A stretch of DNA of 64,000 nucleotides, from positions 558,001-622,000 of the forward strand of contig BGZK01000105.1 of assembly GCA_005406025.1 (NCBI GenBank), written 5' to 3'. Shown here piece by piece: positions 11,852-24,530 of this stretch. Below the pieces are notes generated by a model. The model searched no databases. It was not told where the DNA came from and was given only the letters and a program-made list of their open reading frames with translations. A program made the position numbers and the translations under genes. This stretch comes from Eumeta japonica (taxonomy: Eukaryota; Arthropoda; Insecta; Lepidoptera; Psychidae). Each line of letters begins with the position of its first letter. The first letter of the stretch is position 1.

Positions 11852-12734
11852 TCTTTAAATTTAAAACAGATTTTTAGGATAATTTTATCAGTATTCAAAA
11901 AGGCCACCACTTCATTGTTTAACTGCACCATTATAACCATGAATTACCGTACATTTAATATCATACAACAATTAATATTTGCGATATTGAAACAAAACTC
12001 AACGGTCGTCTACTCTGTAACAAGACAAGAGCCGAAATTTGCTCGCCCGTTGTGACCATAGACAATATTAAACAACTTTCAACTTAGTTCGTTAGTTCGT
12101 CAGATTAAATGTATATATTTAAGATTTATGGTTAAAAATATGCATTGATTATATTAAAACATGTGCCAGCTTTGACCGTTCACGTGTTATTGGCCCATAT
12201 TCAAAGTTTTAATGATATTAACAAGGAGTCATGAATATTCAGAGGGCGTCACTACAGCGCTCTCATAGCACTCATTAAACAAACAGATAAAAAAACTAAT
12301 ATGTGCAAGAGGTAAGATAGACTTATTTAAAATAATTGCTTGTAAGCCTATGTTAAGTCTTCTTCAATATTCAAGATTTTAAATATGTTGTCATAGTACA
12401 AACACAATTTACTGTATAAATGGAAAAAACATTATATAGACGGGGGACGTAAAAACATTTAATTTGAATTCATAGTTAAGGTGTAATTTAAATAAAAATA
12501 CCTATCCATTGATATATAATATTAATTTTGATGGTTAACATAAAAATAAATATAATATGAGAAAGTTGTATAAAGTACATTCCACGAAGACTCAAATAGG
12601 CGCATTAAAATGAACACTGTCAGGACGTCAAAATGATAACGAAATAGTCTAAAGCTACTAAGTTGTAAAGTTTAAGCTGTGGTCAGATTTGAATCTTCCA
12701 GACAAAACGTTTACAACTTTATCGGTCATAAAGT
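11852..12734. other. A+T-rich noncoding DNA
   Basis: I see no gene, recognised repeat or RNA. Confidence 0.6.
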
Positions 12735-12860
12735 TGCGTCGGCGTCGGTGGCCGTGTGGTTGTCTAGTGCCGGAACACAATCCGCTCGAATAATGGCAGT
12801 GTAACCTAGTGGTTTTAGTTATGTGGTGCAAATGCAAGTTTGTTGCTCCACTCGAAATGT
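12735..12860 (+). repeat. Possible tRNA-headed SINE fragment
   Basis: GTCGGTGGCCGTGTGGTTGT at about 12743-12762 resembles a tRNA A box. No convincing B box follows, and only composition (a G+C-richer island in A+T-rich DNA) supports it further. Confidence 0.3.
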
Positions 12861-15059
12861 TTTAACCTAGAGATATATTTTTAATATTTTGAAAAATCTA
12901 CTAACACCTCATAAAGAGCTTGATAGCGAATCTCTTTAGAGTTATAGTTAAAAGAGGTGGACTAAAGTATGCCAAATAAATGACTTTAGGGCTTAAGTCA
13001 TGTATTGAGTTAGAAAATTACAAAATAGAAATCACACTTAAAATTACGTACAGCCAATAATTCCATTTACTTTTATGCGAGTACACACATCTGTATATAT
13101 TTCATCACCATTGTTGTTTTTTATGTAAAATCAAAGTTAGTGAAATTACTGTCCATAACACTGAAGTTTAAATATAGTTCAAGAAAAATATGTTTTCTTA
13201 ATATATGAAATAGAGTGAATTAGAATTAATTATTTAACTAGTTATTTCAATTTTAATTACAAACTCATTTTGTAAAATTTTATTTATTATTATTTTCTTT
13301 AAAATTTTCAACGTATGCTTAGCTGTACTGCTTCTAGTTCGTATAGCAAAAACAAACAGTAACGAAACAATTAAATTTTGGAGCAATAATGTGAAATAAC
13401 TTATTGCGATTTGAAACGGAGTATAATGAAATATTAACCATGTCCTGTTTTTTTTTCATTAAATTTCTGAAAAGCTTAATATTCTTATGTAAGATAACGC
13501 GTCGTCGGTTAGAATGAACTTTGACTACAAGCTTTCAGGCGATAGCGGAGACCGCATCTGAATGGGGCAAGCGGTATTTGCGGTGAGAGGACACACGTTT
13601 TAAGCAAAGCAGGTAAACTAAAGTGTATTAAAATTGAAAATCTCCCTTTCAGTACTAAACCAAAATGAAAGCGAACATTCATTACTCTTCGGTTTTTGGG
13701 CTTCCTCTAAAACTTTTCCTTGGTTGTTGACGTTTTGTGTGTCTTTGATGTCACATAGTGTACACAGAGTATGAAATTAATTAAAATTTACGAATGCCGT
13801 AGGTTGTGTCAATAATTTAACCACTTTCATTCGGGTATATGGACCAAATGAAAGGCTGAAGTTCAATTGCCAAATATATGATGTGCGCTATATTTCCAAT
13901 TTTTTTCGAATTTTTGGCCTTGACGGTATACAGGTCGGTCCTACTGATGAATGTAGGTATATAAATCATTAACGTAGCAGGTTTATATATCATTTATTCT
14001 GTACTATCACAAAAGCTATGCTTTGGTAATCACTGATAAGTAAATATTTTGGGCTCCTCGGAAACAAACCTAACATCAGTTGCCAAAAACATCCTTAATT
14101 TTAATGAAGGTAATAATCGAATTGATTCTGAGACTATTTTATTTATAATATAACTAATCTGTATCTGTGCGTCAATTATATATATATAATTGAAATATAT
14201 ATATACATGAAATAGCAGATAAATGTTCGTAAGCCATTTTTTATAACCTGAGAATTATAAATTTTGGTATTTGATTTACATGATTCATCAGAGAGAATAA
14301 AAATCGGTTATGTATTTATAATATAATTGAGAAAATTCGTTCCAGTTAAAAAACAGCCTTAGGTGTCGACTCGCTGAAATCAGTAAGTAAAGCAAAAAAA
14401 TGTCATTACAAACATAATTTACGGGAAATTTCACATTAGTATAATAAAATGGTTAATGGTTTTATTTTGTAGGTCAATATCATCTATGAAATTGTAGTCT
14501 TCTCACAAACTTAATATACAGATAATAAAAAAAAAGCATGGAAATAGGATCGGCAAGTTTTCGAATTAACACACATTACCGGATAAAGAGACAAACAGAC
14601 GCAATGTCACTATGTTTGCCTAAACATAATGACGTTGCGTTTATAATTACATGGATGATGCTACTTCAGTGCAAGAATATTTTCAATTGACTAACACCTT
14701 TATTTTTAATCTATCAGAGGAAATAAAAAAAAAATAGCATTAGCTGTCTGCTTCAAACTGTCATTTACAATATTTAACTATTAACAGTTAATCAAAATAC
14801 ATCCTTTTCACCTCACAATTAACTAAGGTAATCTTAGAGATATTGGAATTTGTGACATCACATTAAATATTTTGCTAATGTTTTGACGTGTTACGTTTTT
14901 AACTTAAACAGTTACCAGTTAATTATTGCAAATGTGAGTTTAAAGCACACCGCTTTAATAATGACAACAGTAAAGACGCTATAGCCTATTTATTCCGTAC
15001 TGATCCACATTTAATAAATAAGATTTTCTGTGGTGCAACACAATATTGACCATGAATTC
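12861..15059. other. A+T-rich noncoding DNA
   Basis: There is no gene. A short ATATATA-rich palindrome lies at about 14174-14215. The rest shows no recognisable repeat. Confidence 0.6.
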
Positions 15060-15290
15060 TGTCACGACTTAGTATCCCATTTTTCATGTGGCCGAACGAT
15101 CACATTATTTGCGTAGGATTCGAATTCGTCGTCTGTCGAATAGATCTCAAGGTATTTATCGAGGGTACAGCGCAGACGCTCGCGTTTGAGCGGCGACGCG
15201 TCAACAAATAATATTGTTCAGTACATTCGGGCACACAAGACGTTTGTCCGATAGACGATGAACTCGCGATGAAAGAAAACCTTTGAAAAT
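15060..15290. promoter_or_regulatory. G+C-richer island, possible noncoding element
   Basis: The base composition changes abruptly here, with CpG-containing strings such as GCAGACGCTCGCG and GAGCGGCGACGCG at 15171-15202. There is no open frame of interest and no core promoter motif. The regulatory idea rests on composition alone. Confidence 0.2.
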
Positions 15291-15632
15291 GTGGTATTGA
15301 CGTTGGATTGTAGAGTTTAATATAAGATGATTAATACAAAAATACATGAATCAGCTTGTCCCTGAATAACAACACTCTTCTATAATTAGCAAGATCATAT
15401 TTTTTCCACACTGCATAGTTTCGAAGTAAGAATCTATTAACTGTGTAAGGACCTTAAAATGTCTTACTTATAACAATGCAGCCTAAGCGATATACAAGTA
15501 CAAGCACAATATTTGATTGCGTCCAAGAGATTTGAAACGTTTAGGGATATAATTATTTATTATTGTGCCCTCTGACGTACTGCTGATATTATTGTAGACA
15601 ATATGAGTATGCCGTTTCAAATGATTTATGTC

Positions 15633-15659
15633 ATTTCTGAAATGTATCATTTCAGAAAT
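15633..15659. repeat. 12-bp-arm perfect hairpin
   Basis: ATTTCTGAAATG and CATTTCAGAAAT are separated by TAT. Confidence 0.85.
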
Positions 15660-15954
15660 CACATTATTTCTTTGTTTGATTTAATTTTGTAATCGATTTA
15701 TAATAAAGGTACCATGTATAATAATATTCATTGCCATCATTTGACATCAAGTGTTGAGAAAGACGTGAAGTTATCATATCTTCACAATAGTAAGTCAGAT
15801 TGAACATGACGGGTATTTTTGATTTATAAACATCCAAAACTAGATTTCTGGTTGTTCTTATCAATGTCATACAACTTCATAGCACAGAGGGTTGTCAAAA
15901 CCTTGACAAATATCTACACGTTCACGAAAAAAGTAAACAAAAATGTTAAAGGTA

Positions 15955-15957
<3 letters not shown>

Positions 15958-15985
<28 letters not shown>
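15958..15985. repeat. (AT)14 microsatellite
   Basis: This is an uninterrupted AT dinucleotide run of 28 bp. Confidence 0.97.
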
Positions 15986-15988
<3 letters not shown>

Positions 15989-17389
15989 TACTTTACTGTA
16001 TTCTTGGAATTGTCAAGAATGTAATATGATGATGCGAAGAAATCTAAGCGGTAGCCAAGTGACCAGAACTTAGATCTTTTATCAAATACCTACTATCAAA
16101 AAGCTGGGTTGGTACTACTTGGTACGGAAGTAGGGTGTCGCGTACATTTTACTGGTGTCTGTGCACCCAAGCACCAGCGTTCGTTCGTCGTAAGACAGAA
16201 AAAAATCACCTAGAATCACCACAGAGCTTCTTTAGTTATAACAAAAGTGGCGAATTTGACAAAATATTCCTATGAATAAAATTTTGTATATCACCCATTT
16301 TACGACTTATTATCACATTAAAATATTTCTGTACACAGCTGTAGAATACAGACTGCCCATTACAACAGAATTTTACCAGAACTGTTTCATCCAGCGCCGG
16401 AGAGTTGGGGCCGGGATCAATCGATCACATGAGATATCGAGCTAGGGCGATGTTCTTCTTTAAGTGAGCCCTGATCGTAGTTAGCCGCCTGCATTACTAA
16501 CTTCGAACAATGTAACTATACTAGAAGCATCGCTTCGAATACTGTTAACTATACGGGAAACATCGCCGATTTGTAATTTTTTACATCTGTGTTTGTCTAT
16601 TGTCGGCATTATCATTTTCGTATAATACGATAAGTATTCTTAACATATGTTACGCATCACCTTAGGAATTACGTTATTTGTTAGGTTAACATTAAATTTT
16701 CCTTTTAAGAAACATTATTTTCTTTCAACATTCTGGTAAAAAATTAAGAAATAAAATTAAAGATTTCTCAACATTTAATGTGTATTCGAAAATAGTATTT
16801 GAGCAAAATAGCTAATCAATTCTGTTTTAACAATATTTCACTAAAAAGAAGATATCCTTATCAATGTTGCTGGTGAAGAGCAATCAAGATTAAGAAATTA
16901 GTAAAAAATAGGAATATAACATGTTCTATATAGTCTATACCATTCGTTATATATGTAGGATATATATTGTGACATTATTTACATCAATAATGACAATAAT
17001 TAAGTAACTGCACTGGAGCCGCGGATGTACAAGGATGGCGGTGACTATCTACTTTCCGATGACCCGCATACTAGTCTGTCACTTGTAAATCCTATAGAAA
17101 AAAAAATATAAACACACATCATTACGAATCATGTCCCTCAGAGGACTCCGCTACGTAAGGCAAACTACGCAAATATATAAATATTACCAAAGAATGTACG
17201 AATTCGACCTTATCCATATCGAGGCATTGCGACTATTATACAATTTTCAGTGAAAAGTAAGTAAATAAACACAAAGGTTGCCTCTTAGTGCGATAGATGG
17301 ATACTCGTTCCCGTTTGAGTAGCCTTAAAAGATAAATAGATACGGACAATAAGGTGGTAAATTGAAGTACATGGATATGACATAATTTT
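15986..17389. other. Noncoding DNA, nothing recognised
   Basis: A slightly G+C-richer patch at 16390-16500 has no identifiable content. No genes are seen. Confidence 0.55.
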
Positions 17390-17465
17390 TCCAAAAAAAA
17401 TAAAAACCGCCTACAAAAACCTATTTAAATAATTTCTTAAACAGACTTCAAAAACAGTTGTTCTT
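17390..17465 (-). repeat. Lepidopteran-type repeat end (AACCGACTTC-like)
   Basis: AAAAACCGCCTACAAAAAC and ACAGACTTCAAAAACAG resemble the reverse strand of the common terminal phrase CTCCTTTTTTGAAGTCGGTT. A similar end lies in the opposite orientation at about 18700-18735. Confidence 0.35.
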
Positions 17466-18149
17466 GGAATTGAATTCATTGTCCACTGCTAATCATTTCA
17501 GGGTCTTTACATTCTTAGTTGGAGTGGAACTACCAAATTGTTCTTATACAAACTACATAAAATATACTTATTAACCAACTTTTTATAACATAAAAGTCCT
17601 ACAGTTCACACAGATTACATTTCATACACTCTGTTTCTATTGTTATTGCTAAGAGTTAAGACGTGTTCCCGATACGATTGTCGCGTTGTTATTATATAAA
17701 TGCATGACAATATGTAAGCAGGTTAATGTGTAATTAATTTCAATTCTGTGTATACTAGATTTTACTAAGAGTCCTTGAAGAGTATTTTCTCTGGTGACAA
17801 ACAAATCGCAGTATTGTCGCTTAACTCCTAACTATTAAGGAGTGCTATGGTTTCCATCATCAGCTCAGCAGCATGATATGGTTACGGCCGTACGCAAAAA
17901 CTTTTGACGAATTATGGCTGAACATACATGAAAATTGGCCAAAAAGTATGTCAGACCATGCTCATTATAGAGTAACGAATCCGTTATTACAAAGAAATGC
18001 ATTATAGAGGAGAAACGTACGTTGGTACACTTTTTCCACGTTTCCCGCACAGAGCTGTTGTAAACATGTTAGTCGCCTATAACTAGAAAAACAAGTAGGT
18101 GTATCGACTATTACTACTAAACTAGCGTAAGCAAAAGTACATCAGCAAA
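17466..18149. other. A+T-rich noncoding DNA
   Basis: I see nothing supported. The minus-strand open frame at 17865-18050 has no recognisable motif. Confidence 0.5.
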
Positions 18150-18693
18150 AGAGCGTATATCCATGGCACTTACGTCCTTTTGTTAAGAAACGTAGTTTTT
18201 CAGCGATAACTCAAAAATGGTATATCTGATCATGTTTCTAAATAATTTTGTTGAAAGTATTTATTAAGTGTTATTTTCGTCGCTTTATCACATTTTTTAG
18301 AAATACGGTCTGGAAAATAAAGGGGGGCATTAAATTTCAGTGAATTTAGGATCGATTATTTCCGCAATGATTACCGTAATCAGAAAAATTGATTGAAAAA
18401 CTTAAAATGTTTTTAAAAGTACCGTCGAAATATGTACCACACGTTGATGTTTGCTGAAAAAATTTTTTTAGGTTCTGTTACATGTATAAAGCGCCCCCTC
18501 TAAAAATATTTATTTTTGTTGTTTAACTACCAAACTAAGTAGCGGCTTATACATGACGTCTACACTATAAATTTCATCAATACACGTCTTGTAGTTTTTG
18601 AATAAAATGTCTGTGACATACGGACGGACGGACGGACGGACATGACGAAACTATAAGGGTTCCGTTATTACCATTTTGGCTCGGAACCCTAAA
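18150..18693 (+). repeat. Lepidopteran interspersed repeat with CTATAAGGGTTCCG tail
   Basis: The 3' end reads CATGACGAAACTATAAGGG, then TTCCGTTATTACCATTTTGG and CTCGGAACCCTAAAA. This is nearly identical to the terminal phrase of a very abundant moth and butterfly repeat (GACATGACGAATCTATAAGG then GTTCCGTTTTTTGCCATTTG). The short CGGA array just upstream is part of the same family, which usually carries ACGGACGGACAGAC here. The 5' limit is uncertain. No coding capacity was seen. Confidence 0.7.
18621..18641. repeat. (CGGA)5 tetranucleotide run
   Basis: Five perfect CGGA units lie just upstream of the repeat's terminal phrase. Confidence 0.95.
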
Positions 18694-20089
18694 ATATATA
18701 CAGACGAACATAGAACCTCATTCTTGTTTGAAGTCTGTTCAATATAATTGAACGTGACCCAATCATGATCAACGTGATGTTTTCATACACTTCCATATCT
18801 TTTAATGTAAAAAAATACGTAAATTGGCATTCATTTCATTACTAAACAGCTTTTTCTAGGAATTTTCATTTAATTTCAAATTAAAGTATTATTGAATATT
18901 TATACAAATACATCATAAATATATTTGAACACATTGAAAAGGTCTACGAAATACATATTTATAGTAATCCAATTACCAGCCTATTTGTTTAGTCTAGACT
19001 ATACCAAACATCGTGACCGGCATTGATAGCAAAGGCCCAATATGAAGCGGGGAACATAATAGAAAATTACTCGGTCACAGTTATAGGTCACAGTTGTGAC
19101 TTCATTAAGAGCGTAGTATCTGTCAGGTGTTTTATAGAGAATAATAATGAAAAAAAAATCGAAACTATTATTGTTCAATAGCTATGAAATAATCATGTGT
19201 CCAGCAATAAAAATATTTTTTAATGACTAACATTTTAAATAGAATTATTTAAGAGTTTGTGTTTCGCTCACGTTAAGTTAACGATTGATAAGCTAAATAA
19301 TATTAATTCCATGCATTTAAATAATACTGATTTATTAGTTCCTTTTCGAAATATATGCAATAAATACATAAATATGAATTAAAACTTAGAAGCTAAAAAT
19401 ACCCAGCTCAGCTTTTTCTTTACTCAAAAGTGGAACAGGTTACTGAATTTCAATAGAAACTTTTGTGTAGTTGGCAAGTTCTCAAATTATATGCACCTAT
19501 ATATAGATAAAATTGATTTTATATGTAAACTATTATAAAATTATTTACCATTAATGTAACATAACATTATTTAACACCTCTTATAGCATTAACTTATTAA
19601 AAGTGCTTTTTTTAGAACTAAATTTATTTGGCAATGAGAAATTTTTCAGTTAATTCATTAGAAATACAGATGAAACTACACATCATACAGTTCCTCAGTT
19701 CATTATGAATATGTGCACGATATGATTCGATGTCGCTAAATTGATTCATGAAAAACATAGACGAAGACTCGACAATCAACGAATCTTACGTTGACCTGCA
19801 TATTGTTGATATCACAACTTTATTTTCAATCATAAATAGTTTAATCTTAGAAGTTAATTCAGTTAAAAATTTTATTCATTGAATCTAAACAGCTATGAAC
19901 ACTTAAAGTTTAAGTTTCCACATAAAAGCGAACTGACAATAATGAATAACGATTTGCGGACGCCGAAGCGGGACCATAATGATTTATGGTACGATTAATT
20001 GAAGAAATGCTCTCAATTGAAACGAATGATTTTAATTTCTGTGTCAGCTTTCATAAACCGCCTCGTTGACCATGCCTTCCTACAATCTT
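18694..20089. other. A+T-rich noncoding DNA
   Basis: GAACCTCATTCTTGTTTGAA at about 18713-18732 resembles another lepidopteran repeat end. Otherwise only A+T-rich sequence is seen, including a direct repeat GGTCACAGTT near 19075. Confidence 0.5.
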
Positions 20090-20404
20090 CGTATTTCGCT
20101 TTGAAGGATTTGGGCCAAGGGTGTGACCACAGTGGATAACAATATGGCACCAATGTGTTGAAGTGCTCTCCGATGCACAAAGTGGTTTGATTTGACTTGA
20201 TTTAATAACCCATTAGCCAATACGCCCATGCTCAGAATGAATTCGGTGTCCTTTGGCCCAAAGCCGACACTCTTAACCGGCTATTCGCCACGCTCCGCTT
20301 GTAATTATATTTGCGAAAGTACAGTTGCCTTTACAATTAGCAAACAGCGATGTGGTAGGGTACCAGATTTTGGGGTGACAAGTATAATAAGTCAATATTA
20401 TACG

Positions 20405-20545
20405 AGTATTACTCCCACGATAGTCACATACCAATTCGAAAACCTATTAATTTTTTTTTGCATGCATTCTCGACTGGGAATCGAACTCGGTACTGCCGAG
20501 TAGAAAATAGACACCTCGCTCTCTGCACTATGGAGACGATCTCAG
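20405..20545 (-). repeat. tRNA-derived SINE, reverse orientation
   Basis: On the minus strand, GAGTTCGATTCCCAG (from 20488 to 20474) is a good B box, preceded by ATAGTGCAGAGAGCGAGG in the A-box position and followed by an A-rich stretch. This is the head of a tRNA-derived SINE. The G+C-richer DNA on both sides (20090-20400 and 20546-20750) may be its body or neighbouring old repeats, but I cannot identify it. Confidence 0.5.
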
Positions 20546-21439
20546 CATATGAATAGCTATGGCGTGCTCACCTATAATTCCTCGGACATTAACGCCCCCG
20601 CTGCTCTAAATACTGGTCGGTTTCGCCCACAAGGCTTCATTATGCGCGCACTTAAACAATTCAAAACGGCAGTCCGCAGAGGGTTAACTGGGATTCTAAA
20701 GGAACGGAAGAAAAGTAAAGGAGAAATGAAAGGTAAACAAAACGGAAATTAGATCAAGTTTAGTTGTACTTAGTATAATACCTTTCATCGTTCACTCTTA
20801 TAAATTCGTTTTATGCTGTTTTGGGTTTCATTGCGATCGGCTGTAATTAGATATTTTTTGCGTTCATTTAAAATACCCTTGTACAGAAAATGAATGATAC
20901 TTAACTTTTATTGGTGAAATAATTCTATATTTAGAGAGTGATACAAAAGCGATACAATCAAAGCTTTCACGACAGTCATTATCGAATTTCGACATCGCTG
21001 GTTGTGTTTGAAAAAACAGTTTGAACAACTTCATTTATTTTTTATCGTAAATACGCTATAAATACACAATAACAACACTTAAAGTTAAAGATTTGTTGAA
21101 TATGCATGAAAATGTTATTAAAATTAACAGAACAAATGTCACAAAATTAGTACAACCCAAGGTTGTCTCTCTCAGACAACGAAGAGCGTGCACTTTTTAG
21201 GGTTCCAGACCCATAAGGTGATAAATTGTTGTTCGTGTGTTACACTCGATTCCCTTAATGACTGCCTCAGGTATCGAATTATTAATGCATTAATATTTTA
21301 ATTATTTACAGTTATACGCATCATTTGTTTCCATTGATTTCTCATAAAAACATGTGGGGAAACTGCGAAAGTTTTGCGATAATACAAAAAAGACTACAGG
21401 TTGTCATTTTCGTTTTTATTATGTCTTTTATGAGAATTC
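20546..21439. other. Noncoding DNA, mixed composition
   Basis: The 67-codon open frame at 20549-20752 has an ATG but no recognised motif. I do not call it a gene. Confidence 0.45.
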
Positions 21440-22180
21440 TTCATACTGCGAATACAAAGTTTCATTTGTCTAAACCGGTTTCCAATATACATTTTTCAGA
21501 TCATCAGACAACTCTTCGACCGTCTTCTGAAATGCAAACAGTTCATCTTTCGATGATGAAAACGGTTTTTTCTGGAGCTTTTTTTTTGAGGAACGAAAAG
21601 GTCACACCGTACTAAATTAGGCCTACCAGAAGGGTGACCTATACGTTTTATTAGTGCCCTGTACAGAAAGTTTCTTATATTGAGAGTCGAACGCGCTGAC
21701 GTATATTGTTTTTGTATTTGATACCGACGTTCAGTCGCTTGCTGTTCATGGCATTAAAAGCTTCTGGCAAACATCTAGTAATATACCATACAGCACTGAT
21801 ATGCACCTTTGATCTCATAAGAGTACCGGCATCAGATAACCCGTTAAAAAAACTTGCTATCAAAAGTTTGCGTGCATTTCTCGCTCTCTTCATTTTGGTA
21901 GACGGTGGTGCATTTTGAAAAAAGCAAGACGGTCGACTAACGCATCGTTTCTGGATCATACTGATAAATACATGATTCATCGCACGCAACGATATCGTAT
22001 TTCAGCGTGTTTACGATATCGTAAACACGCTGAAATAATTAGCTTTCAATTTTGCTATCATATCGCTGCACCTTTCTACACGGACCTGCTTCTGAACTTG
22101 TGTTAGAACTTAAAGTGTCTAACGTGAAACTACTATGCGAAGATGCTCGAGCAGTATTACATGCACATTTTCAGACCCAA
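21440..22180 (-). pseudogene. mariner transposase, inactivated
   Basis: Reading the minus strand from about 22180 downwards gives, across several frame changes, QKQVRVERCSDMI, then YDIVACDES.IYQYDPET, FFQNAPPSTKMKRARNARK and IASFF, then a YITRCLPEAF segment, GHPSGRPNLVRCDLF and finally KKPFSSSKDELFAFQKTVEE. These correspond in order to the mariner landmarks DIVTGDE (first catalytic Asp), the W.FQ.EP.PTK block, the second core, GHPPYSPDLAP.D and the C-terminal RFSSPEDAVEAF region. The longest single frame is 21675-21989. A stop follows the DPET motif, and later parts need frame changes, so no active enzyme is possible. A 24-bp inverted duplication lies just before the first catalytic Asp. The element's terminal repeats were not found. 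Confidence 0.82.
21990..22036. repeat. Inverted self-duplication inside mariner; 38-bp perfect palindrome
   Basis: Positions 21999-22036 form a perfect 38-bp palindrome. On the minus strand the motif VYDIV appears, is followed by NTLK, and YDIVACDE appears again. Removing the 24 bases at 21990-22013 restores the normal mariner order. The extra 24 bases are a reverse-complement copy of adjacent sequence followed by a short direct repeat, and they keep the frame. Confidence 0.85.
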
Positions 22181-22802
22181 TACGCCGTATGCACCGAGTC
22201 GCTTCTTATGTAATTTACTTATTATCTTCTATTAAATTTTTCACAGCCAGCTCATTTTCTTCTGTAACAGCCGTTTAAGGGGGGGGCTATTTCTTTTCTC
22301 GTCTTCAAAAGTTATTCGAACGCCATTGGAAGTCTTTCAAATGATTCCTCTGGTGGTATTTGATATTTGAAATTGTACAAAATCATTGCTCTATAATTTT
22401 CTCGTTGTAGATTAATTTTCAATGACGCAATATTTGGAGGAAATGTATATATATTTTTTATCTTAAATAATCCGATTTTATAATTCGTTGAAAAACCAAT
22501 CAGTTTCGCTATGTTAACAACGGTTTATTACAAAATATTTTGGGTGGTTTGACTTTAAACGAACGTATTATTATTAATTTTATTTTAATATTTGGTTCGC
22601 GTTGTGTATAAATATGCATATAAATTTGTACTGAGAAAAAATGGTATTAGAATATAAAAAAATATATAAAAATTTCAAACATTTTAAGTTTTCGACGTAG
22701 AAAAATGTATACTTTAATTTTGTTCGTACGTCTTAACTCGATCCAAGCAAGGGAGATTACGCTTCATCAGTAGGGTCATAAAACTCTTACACAATTTTTT
22801 TA
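22181..22802. other. A+T-rich noncoding DNA
   Basis: Probably includes the 5' part of the decayed mariner element, but no motif can be read. Confidence 0.45.
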
Positions 22803-22810
22803 AATTCGTA

Positions 22811-22859
22811 AACAATAATAAAGTAAACAACAATAACAATAAAGTAAACAATAAACAAA
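22811..22859. repeat. Short tandem direct repeat
   Basis: Two copies of an AACAATAATAAAGTAAAC-like unit lie next to each other. Confidence 0.6.
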
Positions 22860-24299
22860 CTTAGGCATGTACGGTAGATACAATTCTTAGCAAGCAAGTC
22901 TGTCTGTGTCACTACGTATGCCACACAAGTGTCTGGTTTTATATTCATTTTTAGTTCTAACCACACATTTACGTACAAAAATATTAAACGAGACAAAATG
23001 ATTCGCTTTCGTAAAGTGTCGCTGTGCAAAAAGTACCTTTCCAAGATACGAGAGAAGCGACTCCTTCTGGCAAATTACGTCATCAAGACGGTATCACGTT
23101 CTCATTCGAAAGTAGACTGCATTTACAGCGCAGAACTGAAGCACTTTCATGTGAAATTAGACTAATCTAACGATTCGTCTTTGTGGCAGAAATGGAGGTT
23201 TCACGGAAAGCGTTGGAGGGTTAGAGTCGGGGGGGGAAGTGGTGTGACGTAGGAAGAGGGTGGACAACCGGAACTATCTCTCATTTTTTTTTTCATCAAT
23301 TTTTCAGTTATTTACGAGGTTATCGAGTAAAATATGTTGTACGTTACAGTTTTCTCATAGAACACGGGCATAATGATATTGATAGAGTTCTTAAAATAGT
23401 ATTGATTTGAACCACTTTACAACTACTATATGTCTATCGATACAAACCCATTACACTACACTTGTGCTAGATTCATTACTTTTTATAGCAAAATTACTGT
23501 TTTTACTAAATTTATTTATACGTAAGGCATAATAAATCTTTACGGTGTTTGGTATACGATAAAATTAAATGTTGTGTAGTTTTTAATATATGCCAATATA
23601 TTCTCCCACACAATTAATTCTTTTTGAATTTTTTAAGACCATTGTAGATAATTCTTTTTTTTCATTTTATCTATTATGGTGTCATGAAGTAAATCGAATA
23701 TATATAGCATGTAAAATAAGTTTTACATTTTGTATAAGACACCATACGTTTTCACAACATTGGTAAGAATAATACGTAGTGGCGGCCATCGGCGGCGGGT
23801 ATGGTATCATGGGTTGAGAATGGTATAAACCAGTCGCATCGTAATTAGCCCATAATGAAATAGAATAACAAAACCATTCAGTTTTTTTCATACAAATATC
23901 TAACCCCATATATCTAACATTCGCTCAATAGTAATTTGAGAAGAAACTTTGCCCGTATAATTACAAATAGTAGTTTTAACCTTAAGTAAGACATATCTAA
24001 GAGTTATAAAACTGAAAACTAAGAGTCGATCGCTGTCTAACCAAGCCCCGTTCTTCACATAATGAAATAAATCAGTCGTGATCCCGTATAAAAGTATCTA
24101 TCTATAGAGATAGAACTATGCAGAACTATACAGTTAAGATTTAACATTAATATTTATGATTATAGTATTCCGTTAAATCAAACAAATTTAAAAAACTTGT
24201 AAACCTCGAGGCTGTTGGGTGGGGTGACCATTACTCAAATTGTATAATAGCGCAATTCAGTTTAACGGTGGTGTTCAGGAGTGAAACCATTTAGAGTGA
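22860..24299. other. Noncoding DNA, nothing recognised
   Basis: A more balanced patch at 23000-23280 is covered by a 78-codon open frame with no known motif. The rest is A+T-rich. Confidence 0.5.
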
Positions 24300-24530
24300 C
24301 TTTATTTTATTTTCCGTATCGATCTCGGAGAACCATTTTGAGCTGCCGCCTAAAGGCGCCTCAAAGACGGACCTCGCTGAGGTTGTCGCCGGGGGTAGCG
24401 GACGCGGCTGGAACTCATCCCGCCCTTAGGGTCTGAACGTGCGAGTCTGATGAGCGAAGCCTGCGGGCCTGACTAATATCCAGTGGCAAGGCGTGCGGTT
24501 TGGGTCTACACATACGTCGTTATAATGTTA
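24300..24530. other. G+C-rich island of unknown origin
   Basis: The segment has strings such as GCCGCCTAAAGGCGCC, GTTGTCGCCGGGGGTAGCGG and GCGAAGCCTGCGGGCC, very different from its A+T-rich surroundings. All frames are broken. It may be a decayed transposable element or a conserved noncoding element; I do not recognise it. Confidence 0.4.

Noticed and set aside
18621..18641. CRISPR-like or functional tandem array
   Set aside because: It is a simple CGGA run inside a known repeat type; no spacer structure anywhere in the window.
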